From Actinobacillus vicugnae (GTDB lineage: Bacteria > Pseudomonadota > Gammaproteobacteria > Enterobacterales > Pasteurellaceae), in NCBI RefSeq assembly GCF_901687125.1, contig NZ_CABFJY010000050.1:1-64000 (forward strand): a stretch of DNA of 64,000 nucleotides, in the 5' to 3' direction. Position 1 is the stretch's first letter. The number at the start of each line of letters is the position of its first letter. Made by a program: the position numbers and the translations under genes. The notes beneath the pieces are model-generated. The model was not told the origin of the DNA and did no database searches. It worked only from the letters and a program-made list of their open reading frames with translations. Below, piece after piece: positions 38,035 through 47,117 of this stretch.

Positions 38035-38339
38035 TGAAAGCAGTCGAATCTGTTGAAAATCCGTGTGGCATCCGCCTGCGGATTCTTTTACAACCCAAAG
38101 CGAGCCGAGATCAAATTGTTGGTTTACACGATAATGAACTCAAAATTGCGATTACTGCCCCGCCAGTAGACGGGGCTGCCAATGCACATTTACTAAAGTA
38201 TTTGAGCAAATTATTCAAAGTACCCAAAAGCAGTATCCAATTAGAAAAAGGTGAACTCCAACGACATAAACAATTGTTTGTTCCAAAGCCAAAAGTAATA
38301 CCAAAAGAAATAGAAACTCTACTAGATAAATACGTATGA
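38034..38339 (+). CDS. yggU: YggU family (DUF167) protein
   Basis: 101 residues with [19 protein letters not shown] and [19 protein letters not shown], the DUF167 signature. Its start at 38034 overlaps the yggT stop, so it is coupled. The TGA stop is at 38337-38339 and forms the first bases of an IS-relic end (TGATCTGCC). An insertion may therefore have fixed the present C-terminus. Confidence 0.9.
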   Translation: MKAVESVENPCGIRLRILLQPKASRDQIVGLHDNELKIAITAPPVDGAANAHLLKYLSKLFKVPKSSIQLEKGELQRHKQLFVPKPKVIPKEIETLLDKYV

Positions 38340-38377
38340 TCTGCCTGATAATCTCTCCAACTTTTGAGGGCAGATCA
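38337..38377. mobile_element. 41-bp relic of an IS150-type element
   Basis: TGATCTGCC (38337-38345) and GGCAGATCA (38369-38377) are complementary ends. The right part CTCTCCAACTTTTGAGGGCA (38354-38373) matches the IS terminal repeat at about 101-125 with few changes. The interior is gone. It looks like the two ends of an IS left after an internal deletion. Confidence 0.6.
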
Positions 38378-38479
38378 TATTTCGATTAAAATCATGCCAA
38401 TAAATAAAACCAAATACTCAATGTAAATATACTTTACGCTCTATATTAAACAACATAGACTTATCGGAATTATTGTCAT

Positions 38480-38674
38480 TTGTTTTTTCTACGTTTTAGT
38501 TTGTGTAACACAATATTTTATATTATTGGTTCCATGCTGAATTATTTATCAGGAAGTGAAATATTTCCTCCTGAAATAAAATGTTATATTGAGTCAGCAT
38601 TTATCTCATTTTTTGTTGCGATATATTATTTATGGAAAGTAAATAAGAGAGAGATAGATCTTACTATTGCTTAA
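38480..38674 (+). CDS. Small hypothetical membrane protein (doubtful)
   Basis: 64 codons with two hydrophobic stretches (about 5-24 and 40-56) and a charged tail. No clear RBS precedes the ATG; a downstream Met at codon 19 is also possible. The surrounding 416-bp stretch from the IS relic to the peroxidase gene is AT-rich and looks like degraded DNA. It may be a real small membrane protein or debris. Confidence 0.3.
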   Translation: MFFLRFSLCNTIFYIIGSMLNYLSGSEIFPPEIKCYIESAFISFFVAIYYLWKVNKREIDLTIA

Positions 38675-38680
38675 AGATAT

Positions 38681-38743
38681 GCAAGCGGTCAAATTCCCAA
38701 AATCTTTTGCAATTTGCAAAATTTTAGCAGAAGTTGACCGCTT
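38681..38743. terminator. Uptake-signal hairpin downstream of the peroxidase gene
   Basis: CAAGCGGTCAA (38681-38691) faces TTGACCGCTTG (38733-38743), a perfect 11-bp pair with a long T/A-rich loop, 13 bases past the peroxidase stop. Confidence 0.5.
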
Positions 38744-38755
38744 GTATCAGTGAAA

Positions 38756-40156
38756 TTATTTCACTTTATCATTGGTGAGCAATTTACCTTTATATTCGCC
38801 TGTAAGTGATTCTAAAAACGCTACAATTTCATTTAACTCCGTATCAGAGAAATGTTTATTGCTTTGGTAAATTCCCATAAGGCGAACCGCTTCTTTTAAG
38901 TCTTTCGCACTTGCATCATGCATATAAGGTGCTGTTAACGCAACGTTACGCAAAGTCGGTACTTTGAAACGGTGCATATCACTTGGATCTTTCGTTACCG
39001 CATAACGACCTTGATCCGCCTCTGTTAATTCCGTACCACGATCTTTGAAATAATCTCTGTATAAGCCCATATATTCAAATGATTGCCCGCCCATTGCTGT
39101 ACCAGTATGACAAGTATCACATTTGGCGTTTTTGAAATGCTCATAGCCACGTTTTTGCACATCCGTTAATGCCGTTTGCTCCCCTTTTAAGAAACGATCG
39201 AATGCACTATTTGGCGTGATAAGCGTTTTCTCAAATTCGCCAATCGCATCGGTGACATTTGCTTGATCAAAATGTGGATAAACTGCAAGGAAACGCTTCA
39301 TAAACTCTTCGTCTTTGCTTAACTTAGCCAAAATCTCGCCCCATGTTTTTGAGCCCATCTCAACTGGATTTGTTGGTGGCCCTCCTGCTTGATCCGCTAA
39401 AGTTTTCGCACGCCCATCCCAGAATTGCCATTTATTAAATACTGCGTTAAATACCGTTGGTGCATTAATACCGCCTTTTAAGCCATGGATCCCTTCTGAT
39501 ACAGGTAAATTATCAACGCCAGCTTGTGTTAATAAGTGGCAAGTATGGCACTGAATTGAGCCATCATCTGATAAACGTCCGTCAAAATAAAGCCCTTCGC
39601 CTAATGCAACTTTATGCGGATCAGTAGCTAGCTGTTCTGGAATCGGCTGAACTAAGCGTGTTGCATCTGCACCTGCTACTTGTGGTAAGAAGTGGGCTTG
39701 GCGCTGTGCGCTAATCCAATCTAAAATCACTTTTTTCTGCTCAGCATCAGGACGAGAGCCCCAGTGAACATGGATATATTTCGCGATAGGCATTTCATCA
39801 TTACGGATAACTTGTTCCAATTTAGCTAAATCCGCTTCTGAAAGTTTATTTGGGTCTTTCATGCCTTCAATCAAACGATCTAAGCGAAAAAAGCGAGTCC
39901 CTTTCTCAATATCTGTAGCCATCATTTGGCTTGCGATAGGCAATTTTGAATAAGCAGGTAATTCTGCATTTGGTGTGTGGCAGTATTGGCAGCCATTTGC
40001 AAACATCACGCCTGCGACAGCTTGATGTGATTCAGGTACATTAGCTTCAGCAAGTAACTTAGGCGCTTGTGTTTTATCGAACCAATACGCATATCCCACG
40101 AGAGAAAAATAGCCAATACCAGCAGTGGCTAGGGCTAAAAGTAAATATTTTTTCAT
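38756..40156 (-). CDS. Triheme cytochrome c peroxidase / quinol peroxidase
   Basis: Reduces hydrogen peroxide in the periplasm. Residues 1-24 form an uncleaved anchor or signal. An extra N-terminal haem domain carries CQYCH at 56-60; the diheme peroxidase core carries CHTCH at 203-207 and CDTCH at 346-350. This triheme, membrane-anchored layout is that of Aggregatibacter quinol peroxidase and E. coli YhjA, which take electrons from the quinol pool. At 466 residues it has their length. Its upstream region contains two TATTGATATA repeats that could be FNR half-sites. Confidence 0.9.
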   Translation of the reverse strand: MKKYLLLALATAGIGYFSLVGYAYWFDKTQAPKLLAEANVPESHQAVAGVMFANGCQYCHTPNAELPAYSKLPIASQMMATDIEKGTRFFRLDRLIEGMKDPNKLSEADLAKLEQVIRNDEMPIAKYIHVHWGSRPDAEQKKVILDWISAQRQAHFLPQVAGADATRLVQPIPEQLATDPHKVALGEGLYFDGRLSDDGSIQCHTCHLLTQAGVDNLPVSEGIHGLKGGINAPTVFNAVFNKWQFWDGRAKTLADQAGGPPTNPVEMGSKTWGEILAKLSKDEEFMKRFLAVYPHFDQANVTDAIGEFEKTLITPNSAFDRFLKGEQTALTDVQKRGYEHFKNAKCDTCHTGTAMGGQSFEYMGLYRDYFKDRGTELTEADQGRYAVTKDPSDMHRFKVPTLRNVALTAPYMHDASAKDLKEAVRLMGIYQSNKHFSDTELNEIVAFLESLTGEYKGKLLTNDKVK

Positions 40157-40321
40157 TAGTAACCTCCATTAAATGAGGATTTTATTATTTCATAAAAATA
40201 CTGTTTTACTTTTTGCGTTATATCAATAGTTTTAATCTATAAAACCTATATCAATAATAGGACAAACAATGATAAAGCTAGTCTCCTGATAAGTGCTAAA
40301 TGTTAATTGTGATAGAAAATA

Positions 40322-40347
40322 AAAAACGCCCAGCGAAGTGAGCGTTT
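40322..40347 (-). terminator. Probable yjdM terminator
   Basis: AAACGCCCAGCGAAGTGAGCGTTT-like sequence folds with outer AAACGC/GCGTTT arms about 20 bases after the yjdM stop; A-rich sequence on its left gives U's in the minus-strand transcript. Confidence 0.5.
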
Positions 40348-40368
40348 AAAACAAGCGAAATTAAATCA

Positions 40369-40692
40369 TTATGCTTTTTTCAAGAATTCCGATTTCAACA
40401 TAATTTTGCCACAATCAACATTGTGGTCACCATTGACTAAACGGATATTTTTAAATTTTGTACCTTTTTTCAGTACTTCCGACGAACCTTTTAATTTTAA
40501 ATCTTTGATTAAAAGAACATCATCACCATCAGCTAATAAATTACCGTTACTATCTTTAACGATTAACTGATCTTCATCATGCTCTTCAACTTCTTCACCA
40601 GTCCATTCGTGGGCGCAATCAGGGCACACAAATTGAATTGAATCATGGTAAGTATTTTCACTGTTGCATTGTGGGCAAACTGGGTATGTCAT
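40369..40692 (-). CDS. yjdM: YjdM/PhnA-family zinc-ribbon protein
   Basis: 107 residues. The N-terminal zinc ribbon is CPQC (6-9) and CPDC (23-26) in [10 protein letters not shown] and [10 protein letters not shown]. The C-terminal beta domain contains [15 protein letters not shown] and ends [11 protein letters not shown]. This matches E. coli YjdM (formerly PhnA), whose old link to phosphonate use has been withdrawn. Function remains unknown. It is a single gene between the peroxidase and rpoD. Confidence 0.9.
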   Translation of the reverse strand: MTYPVCPQCNSENTYHDSIQFVCPDCAHEWTGEEVEEHDEDQLIVKDSNGNLLADGDDVLLIKDLKLKGSSEVLKKGTKFKNIRLVNGDHNVDCGKIMLKSEFLKKA

Positions 40693-40770
40693 AAAAGTAA
40701 ATCCTTAATGTTATAAAAAGTAGTCATTCTATAATGAAATGCTATAAAAAGTAAGGCTATATAGCTTCAT

Positions 40771-40806
40771 ATAAAAAATGCCCAGTCCATAAAGGGATTG
40801 GGCATT
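40771..40806 (-). terminator. rpoD operon terminator
   Basis: AATGCCCAGTCC (40777-40788) pairs with GGATTGGGCATT (40795-40806), one G-U pair, with A6 to the left giving U6 in the minus-strand RNA. It lies 14 bases beyond the rpoD stop. Confidence 0.85.
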
Positions 40807-40819
40807 GCTGACTTCATTA

Positions 40820-42673
40820 CTAGTCGTCTAAGAAACTGCGTAATGTTTCTGAACGACTTGGATGGCGAAGTTTGCGTAGCGCTTTTGCTTCAATCTGACG
40901 GATACGCTCACGCGTTACATCAAATTGCTTACCCACTTCTTCCAGAGTATGGTCAGTATTCATATCAATACCAAAACGCATCCGTAAAACCTTCGCTTCA
41001 CGAGGTGTTAAGCCTTCTAACACCTCATTAGTTGCGATACGCAAGCTTTCTGCAGTTGCTGAATCCAATGGTAATTCAAGGCTTTCGTCTTGAATAAAAT
41101 CACCTAAATGTGAATCGTCATCATCACCAATTGGTGTTTCCATTGAGATTGGCTCTTTAGCGATCTTCAATACTTTGCGAATTTTATCTTCTGGCATTCC
41201 CATACGCTCTGCTAACTCTTCTGGCGTTGCTTCACGTCCCATTTCTTGTAAACATTGACGAGAAATACGATTGAGTTTGTTGATCGTTTCAATCATATGT
41301 ACAGGAATACGAATGGTGCGTGCTTGGTCTGCGATTGAACGCGTAATTGCCTGACGAATCCACCATGTAGCATAAGTTGAGAATTTATAACCACGACGAT
41401 ATTCAAATTTATCTACCGCTTTCATCAAACCAATATTACCTTCCTGAATTAAATCAAGGAATTGTAAGCCACGATTGGTATATTTTTTTGCAATTGAGAT
41501 AACTAAACGTAAGTTTGCCTCAACCATCTCTTTTTTCGCACGACGAGCTTTTAATTCACCGTTTGCAATACGTCCACCAATTTCACGAATTTGAGCAATG
41601 GTTAAACCCGTGGTTTGCTCCATACGTTGTAAATTCAAAATATTGACACGAATTTGCTCAACATAATTTGCGAGTTTTGGGGCAGCACCTTTTTTCGCAT
41701 TGATCGCTTTTTCGATCCATTCTTCCGAAGTTTCATGACCTTGGAATAATTTTAGGAAATCTGCTTTTTTCATTTGCGCATATTCAACTGCATAACGTTG
41801 AATTTGACGCTCTTCCGCACGCACTTGTTTCATCATTTTTTGCATTGATTCAACAAGTAAGTCAAATTGTTTCGGCACTAAACGGAATTCACGGAAAATA
41901 TCTGAAAGCGCTTGAATTTGGTCTCTTGATTTTTTGTGACCACGACCATGTTTTTGGATCGCTTGTAACGCTTTTTCATGCTGATCACGTAGCGCATAGA
42001 ATTTCTCACGCGCTAATTCAGGGTCGATAGAGTTATCGTCACCGCTGTCTGCATTGCTATCGCTTTCTTCATCTTCACTCTCATCATCAACATCTGCAAC
42101 ATCTTCCTCATCCTCGTCAAGCTCAGTATCTAAGTCTTCCACGGGCGCTTCTTCTTGTGCGTTTGGATCAACAAATGCTGTCACTAAGTCAGAAAGGCGC
42201 ATTGTGCCTTCTTCGACTTGTGCATAAAAGCCGATTAATTCTGTTAATGCTTCTGGGTATTCTGCAACTGCACATTGCACTTCATTGATACCTTCTTCGA
42301 TACGTTTTGCGATATCAATTTCGCCTTCACGGGTAAGAAGTTCCACTGTCCCCATTTCACGCATATACATACGCACAGGGTCAGTCGTTCTACCGAGTTC
42401 AGATTCTACGGTTGAAAGTACTTTTGTCGCTTCTTCCACGATATCTTCATCAGCGATATTTTCGGCGAGCATGAGCTCATCAGTATCTGGAGCAGTTTCT
42501 AAAACCTTGATCCCCATATCGTTGATCATTTGAATAATATCTTCGATCTGCTCCGCATCAACCAACTCTTCTGGTAAGTGGTCGTGCACCTCTGAAATGG
42601 TTAAATAACCTTGTTCACGCCCTTGGGCAATCAGAAGTTCTAATTGAGATTGCTGTTCTAATTGTTGTTCCAT
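40820..42673 (-). CDS. rpoD: RNA polymerase primary sigma factor (sigma-70)
   Basis: Housekeeping sigma. The start was set at 42673 ([15 protein letters not shown]), matching the family, for 617 residues. Region 1.1 is followed by an acidic non-conserved stretch (about 175-215, rich in Asp and Glu), region 2 ([36 protein letters not shown]) and region 4 with [26 protein letters not shown]. It is last in rpsU-dnaG-rpoD. Confidence 0.97.
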   Translation of the reverse strand: MEQQLEQQSQLELLIAQGREQGYLTISEVHDHLPEELVDAEQIEDIIQMINDMGIKVLETAPDTDELMLAENIADEDIVEEATKVLSTVESELGRTTDPVRMYMREMGTVELLTREGEIDIAKRIEEGINEVQCAVAEYPEALTELIGFYAQVEEGTMRLSDLVTAFVDPNAQEEAPVEDLDTELDEDEEDVADVDDESEDEESDSNADSGDDNSIDPELAREKFYALRDQHEKALQAIQKHGRGHKKSRDQIQALSDIFREFRLVPKQFDLLVESMQKMMKQVRAEERQIQRYAVEYAQMKKADFLKLFQGHETSEEWIEKAINAKKGAAPKLANYVEQIRVNILNLQRMEQTTGLTIAQIREIGGRIANGELKARRAKKEMVEANLRLVISIAKKYTNRGLQFLDLIQEGNIGLMKAVDKFEYRRGYKFSTYATWWIRQAITRSIADQARTIRIPVHMIETINKLNRISRQCLQEMGREATPEELAERMGMPEDKIRKVLKIAKEPISMETPIGDDDDSHLGDFIQDESLELPLDSATAESLRIATNEVLEGLTPREAKVLRMRFGIDMNTDHTLEEVGKQFDVTRERIRQIEAKALRKLRHPSRSETLRSFLDD

Positions 42674-42777
42674 AATTGTATCCGTCTTGTGTGCGAGCAA
42701 AAATAGTGTTGGATTATACCATTAATTGCGATTTTCTTGATAGTTTTGCAAAAAATTTCTTAAAAATGACCCATTAA

Positions 42778-44520
42778 TTATTGTGCGATTAACATCACTA
42801 ATTCTTGTTTTTCTGTAGCATCTAAACCGACTGTTCGATCTTTAGCGATCAAGGCCTCAATGCGTTTTTCAACTAATTTTGCATAGAGAAAATCAAGCGT
42901 TTCAATAAAAGTGCTTTCAATATTTTCAGGCGTAACTAAATGATCCCAATTGGCTAACAATTCAAGAGTTCGATAATCAGGTTGATCACGCCAATGCTCT
43001 AATAACGCCCCCATCGATATTCCCACTTTTTGTTGGCAAACATCAACCAACTGCAGTAATAGCTCAAAGCCAGGTTCTTGTAGGGTTTTTAAAGCCGAAA
43101 TATCAGGCACAAATTTAACCAATTCTGGATGTTGCAATAAAAGTGCAATTAACAACCGCATTGGTGTTCGCTTAATTTGCAAGGTTTGAGTCATTGATTT
43201 TTGAGCCGATTGCGCGCGACTTGGCAACATTGCTTCTAGCTGAGCAGGATCTAAAATACCTAATTTTTGCCCCAGAATATTACGCAAATAAACGCGCAAC
43301 ATTTCACCAGGAATGCGGTTAATCAATGGCACTGCCAGTGCTGCCAATTTTGATTTACCTTCTTTGCTCGAAAGATCAACTTGTGCAATCAATGAGTCAA
43401 ATAAGAAATCACTTAATGACATCGCATTCTGCAAATATGCCTCAAAACCTTGTTTGCCCTGCTTGCGAACGAAACTGTCTGGATCTTCTCCGTCTGGCAA
43501 GAAAATAAATTTCAGTTGGCGTCCGTCATGTAAGTAAGCCAATGCATTTTCAAAGGCTCGCCATGCAGCTTCTCGTCCAGCGCGGTCACCGTCGTAGCAA
43601 CAAATAACTTGCTCCGTCACACGAAACATTTGTTGAATTTGTTCGCCTGTTGTGGCTGTGCCGAGTGAGGCAACCGCATTATCTACACCAAATTGCGCCA
43701 ACGCCACTACATCCATATAGCCTTCCACCACCACTAATGAGGCTGGATTTTCATTCTGTTGTAGCGCTTGATATAAGCCATATAATTCGTTGCCCTTGTG
43801 GTAAGTGGCAGATTCAGGTGAATTTAGGTATTTAGGGCGTTCATCCCCCATGACTCGTCCGCCGAATGCAATCACTCGCCCACGCTTATCTCGAATTGGG
43901 AACATGATGCGATTGCGAAATTTATCGTAAATTCGACCGCTATCATTTTGGGTAATCATCCCCGTATCAAACAATTTTTGCACTTCATCACGATTTGTAC
44001 CAAATTTGCGTAGCACTGAATCCATCGAATTATGTGCAAAACCGATCTCAAAACGTGCAATAATTTCGGGCGAAAGCCCTCGGTTTTGCAGGTAAGTTTG
44101 GCTTGGAATATCGTGCGTTAAATTTTGTTGATAAAACTGGCTAATCGCTTCAAGCAATTCGTATAAATTGCGTTTGGTTTTATAACTTGCTTGTAGTTTG
44201 CCATCTCGGGAGATCACATTCTCTCGTGGCACCTCCAAGCCTTGCATCGCCGCCAGTTCTTCAACCGCTTCAGGAAATTCTAATTTATCGTAATCCATCA
44301 AAAAGCTGATCGCATTACCGTGAGCACCGCAACCAAAACAATGGTAGAACTGTTTAGATTGGCTTACGGTAAATGAAGGACTTTTTTCATGATGAAATGG
44401 ACAACAAGCTTGATAATCTCGTCCAGCTTTTTTGAGTTTAACTCGGCTGTTGATAAGTTCAACAATGTCGGTACGTGCAACAAGATCATCAATAAATGAA
44501 CGAGGGATACTGCCTTTCAT
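42778..44520 (-). CDS. dnaG: DNA primase
   Basis: Makes RNA primers for replication. The CHC2 zinc finger uses C40, H43, C61 and C64 (CCPFHHEKSPSF and YHCFGCGAHG). The Toprim core has VVEGYMDV near 259-266 and a DGDRAGREAA block near 308. A DnaB-binding C-terminal helicase-interaction region is present. At 580 residues it has family length. It lies between rpsU and rpoD. Confidence 0.96.
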   Translation of the reverse strand: MKGSIPRSFIDDLVARTDIVELINSRVKLKKAGRDYQACCPFHHEKSPSFTVSQSKQFYHCFGCGAHGNAISFLMDYDKLEFPEAVEELAAMQGLEVPRENVISRDGKLQASYKTKRNLYELLEAISQFYQQNLTHDIPSQTYLQNRGLSPEIIARFEIGFAHNSMDSVLRKFGTNRDEVQKLFDTGMITQNDSGRIYDKFRNRIMFPIRDKRGRVIAFGGRVMGDERPKYLNSPESATYHKGNELYGLYQALQQNENPASLVVVEGYMDVVALAQFGVDNAVASLGTATTGEQIQQMFRVTEQVICCYDGDRAGREAAWRAFENALAYLHDGRQLKFIFLPDGEDPDSFVRKQGKQGFEAYLQNAMSLSDFLFDSLIAQVDLSSKEGKSKLAALAVPLINRIPGEMLRVYLRNILGQKLGILDPAQLEAMLPSRAQSAQKSMTQTLQIKRTPMRLLIALLLQHPELVKFVPDISALKTLQEPGFELLLQLVDVCQQKVGISMGALLEHWRDQPDYRTLELLANWDHLVTPENIESTFIETLDFLYAKLVEKRIEALIAKDRTVGLDATEKQELVMLIAQ

Positions 44521-44540
44521 TGATTCTCCTTGTTTAGTCG

Positions 44541-44596
44541 CAAGCGGTTAAATTTAGGTCGAATTTTACAAAAACTTATGCAAATTCGACCGCTTA
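44541..44596. terminator. Imperfect uptake-signal hairpin between rpsU and dnaG
   Basis: CAAGCGGTTAAATTT (44541-44555) and CAAATTCGACCGCTTA (to about 44596) are opposed cores. With the neighbouring rpsU terminator they may set the rpsU:dnaG ratio. Confidence 0.4.
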
Positions 44597-44621
44597 TTGA
44601 TATTGAGGGTTCACTAGAAAC

Positions 44622-44659
44622 ACTAAAACCGTGATTCCTAAAGGTTTCACGGTTTTAGT
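44622..44659 (-). terminator. rpsU-dnaG intercistronic terminator
   Basis: ACTAAAACCGTGA (44622-44634) pairs perfectly with TCACGGTTTTAGT (44647-44659). In the minus-strand RNA it follows the rpsU stop by 27 bases. A leaky terminator between rpsU and dnaG is the known E. coli arrangement, which keeps primase low. Confidence 0.8.
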
Positions 44660-44686
44660 TAATTAAGCTAAGTAGCGAATTGCTAA

Positions 44687-44902
44687 TTAGTATAAACGAG
44701 TGTTGCGTGCGTTTTCACGTGCATTACGTTTAGCGTGACGTTTAGCTAAAGATGCTTTTTCACGTTTACGAATTGTAGTTGGTTTTTCGTAGAATTCACG
44801 AGCGCGAACTTCTGCTAATAAACCTGCTTTTTCGCAAGAGCGTTTGAAACGACGTAATGCAACGTCAAATGATTCATTTTCACGAACTTTAATTACTGGC
44901 AT
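44687..44902 (-). CDS. rpsU: 30S ribosomal protein S21
   Basis: 71 residues, beginning [20 protein letters not shown] and with the conserved [22 protein letters not shown] region. It is the first gene of the macromolecular synthesis operon (S21, primase, sigma-70) and forms one flank of the polysaccharide locus, as in A. pleuropneumoniae. Confidence 0.97.
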   Translation of the reverse strand: MPVIKVRENESFDVALRRFKRSCEKAGLLAEVRAREFYEKPTTIRKREKASLAKRHAKRNARENARNTRLY

Positions 44903-45094
44903 ATGCCATCACCTCAGGAAATATATGTTTAAATAAAGTCGCACATCAATTTTTGGCGACATAGAACTAGAAAAGGTAGCGCATTTTACCGCAACCCACC
45001 CTTAAAGTAAAGGGTAATTTCACTTAGAAAGTAACTCAAAATGTACTATTTTTTGAACTTTAATATATTTAGGATCCGAAAACGATCTTAAAAA

Positions 45095-45967
45095 TCACTT
45101 GCTCGCTTGTATTAATCTTAATAAATATTGTCCATATTCATTTTTCGACATTGGTTTTGCTAACGCTTCAACTTGTTCAGAACTCAACCAATGATTGCGC
45201 CAAGCTATTTCTTCCAAACACGCTACTTGTAAATTTTGCACGTGCTCTATCGTTTTCACAAAAGAGGCCGCTTCATGTAAGCTGTCATGCGTGCCTGTAT
45301 CTAACCAAGCAAAACCACGCCCAAGTAATTGAATATTTAATGATCCTTCTGCTAAGTACATTTGATTAATTGAAGTAATTTCTAACTCACCACGCGCTGA
45401 AGGTTGCACTTTTTTGGCAAAGTCCACCACCCGATTATCGTAAAAATATAAGCCCGTTACAGCCCAATCTGATTTAGGAAAAGCAGGCTTTTCTTCAATT
45501 GATAACACATTGTAATTTTGATCAAATTCCACCACACCAAATCGATCGGGATCTTTGACTTGATAGCCAAAAATCGTTGCACCGTGCTTACGCTGAGCGA
45601 CTTTGCGTAATGTAGGAGTAAAGCCCTGACCATAAAAAATATTATCGCCTAAAATCAGGCAAACATTGTCGGTGCCAATAAATTCTTCGGCAATTAAAAA
45701 TGCTTGTGCTAAGCCATCTGGGCTCGGCTGAATCGCATAAGAAAGGTGAATGCCAAACTCAGAGCCATTACCTAATAAACGCTTAAAACTCTCATTATCC
45801 TCTGGGGTCGTAATTACCAAAATATCTCTGATCCCAGCCAGCATTAATACAGACAAGGGATAATAGATCATCGGTTTATTATAAACTGGTAGTAATTGCT
45901 TTGAGACCCCTCGTGTAATCGGGTATAAACGGGTTCCTGATCCACCTGCTAAAATAATCCCTTTCAT
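45095..45967 (-). CDS. rmlA: Glucose-1-phosphate thymidylyltransferase
   Basis: Makes dTDP-glucose from glucose-1-phosphate and dTTP. The N-terminal signature [17 protein letters not shown] (2-18) carries the G-rich nucleotide loop, and [19 protein letters not shown] lies near 158-176. The length of 290 is usual. Its start overlaps the rmlB stop by 4 bases. It is the last gene of the polysaccharide operon. No rmlC or rmlD is in the window. Confidence 0.95.
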   Translation of the reverse strand: MKGIILAGGSGTRLYPITRGVSKQLLPVYNKPMIYYPLSVLMLAGIRDILVITTPEDNESFKRLLGNGSEFGIHLSYAIQPSPDGLAQAFLIAEEFIGTDNVCLILGDNIFYGQGFTPTLRKVAQRKHGATIFGYQVKDPDRFGVVEFDQNYNVLSIEEKPAFPKSDWAVTGLYFYDNRVVDFAKKVQPSARGELEITSINQMYLAEGSLNIQLLGRGFAWLDTGTHDSLHEAASFVKTIEHVQNLQVACLEEIAWRNHWLSSEQVEALAKPMSKNEYGQYLLRLIQASK

Positions 45968-47037
45968 ACTTTCTCCTGCAAGCCTAACCGCTGTCGGTTA
46001 TAGCTCCCGTTTAAAATTGCCTGCCACCAATCTCGATGAGTTAAATACCATTGCACCGTCTTACGCAACCCAGATTCAAATGTTTCAATCGGTTTCCAGC
46101 CTAATTCATCTGCAATTTTGCTTGCATCGATCGCATAACGGGCATCGTGTCCAGGCCTATCTGTAACATAAGTGATTAAATCTTCATATTTTTCGATCGC
46201 TTTTGGCTTTTCTGGCACGAGTTCTTCTAACAGCTGGCAAATTGCACGCACAACGTCAATATTGCTTTTCTCATTATGACCGCCAATATTATAAGTTTCA
46301 CCGACTTTGCCTTCAGATAGCACGCAATACAGCGCTCGTGCATGATCTTCAACAAATAGCCAATCTCGAATTTGTAACCCATCGCCATACACAGGTAACG
46401 GCTTTCCTTCCAGCGCATTTAAAATCATTAACGGAATTAATTTTTCAGGAAAATGGTAAGGTCCGTAATTATTCGAACAATTTGTGACGATCGTTGGTAA
46501 ACCATAAGTACGCAACCAAGCTCTTACTAAATGATCACTAGCAGCTTTCGAGGCTGAATAAGGGCTACTTGGTGCATAAGCGGTCTGTTCTGTGAATAAT
46601 GCTGCAGTGTCATTTAAATCGCCATAAACTTCATCGGTTGAAATATGATGAAAACGGAATTTTTGTTGCTTATCTAAAGATAACTTCACCCAGTAATTAC
46701 GTGCTGCTTCCAACAAAGTATAAGTCCCAACTACATTGGTTTGGATAAATGCAGAAGGTCCATCAATCGAACGATCCACATGACTTTCTGCCGCCAAATG
46801 CATAACCGCATCAGGCTGATATTTGCAAAAAAGTTGTGAAATTCGACCGCTATCGCAAATATCGACTTGCTCAAAATGATAACGTGGACTATCGCTCACA
46901 CTCTCTAATGAAGCAAGATTGCCTGCGTAAGTCAGCTTATCTAGGTTTACTACAATATCTTGGGTATGATTAATAATATGGCGAATCACCGCAGAGCCAA
47001 TAAAGCCTGCACCGCCCGTAACAAAGATCGTTTTCAT
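45964..47037 (-). CDS. rmlB: dTDP-glucose 4,6-dehydratase
   Basis: Converts dTDP-glucose to dTDP-4-keto-6-deoxyglucose. It is an extended SDR with TGGAGFIGS (7-15) for [11 protein letters not shown] near 132-139, and the catalytic YSASK near 165-169. At 357 residues it has family length. Without rmlC/rmlD here, the product may go to rhamnose through genes elsewhere, or to another 6-deoxy sugar. Confidence 0.95.
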   Translation of the reverse strand: MKTIFVTGGAGFIGSAVIRHIINHTQDIVVNLDKLTYAGNLASLESVSDSPRYHFEQVDICDSGRISQLFCKYQPDAVMHLAAESHVDRSIDGPSAFIQTNVVGTYTLLEAARNYWVKLSLDKQQKFRFHHISTDEVYGDLNDTAALFTEQTAYAPSSPYSASKAASDHLVRAWLRTYGLPTIVTNCSNNYGPYHFPEKLIPLMILNALEGKPLPVYGDGLQIRDWLFVEDHARALYCVLSEGKVGETYNIGGHNEKSNIDVVRAICQLLEELVPEKPKAIEKYEDLITYVTDRPGHDARYAIDASKIADELGWKPIETFESGLRKTVQWYLTHRDWWQAILNGSYNRQRLGLQEKV

Positions 47038-47117
47038 AAATACATCGCCGATTAAAGATATATTCTATTCTATATGAGCAACAAAAAAGCAGAAAGAAAA
47101 TCTTTCTGCTTTAAGTT

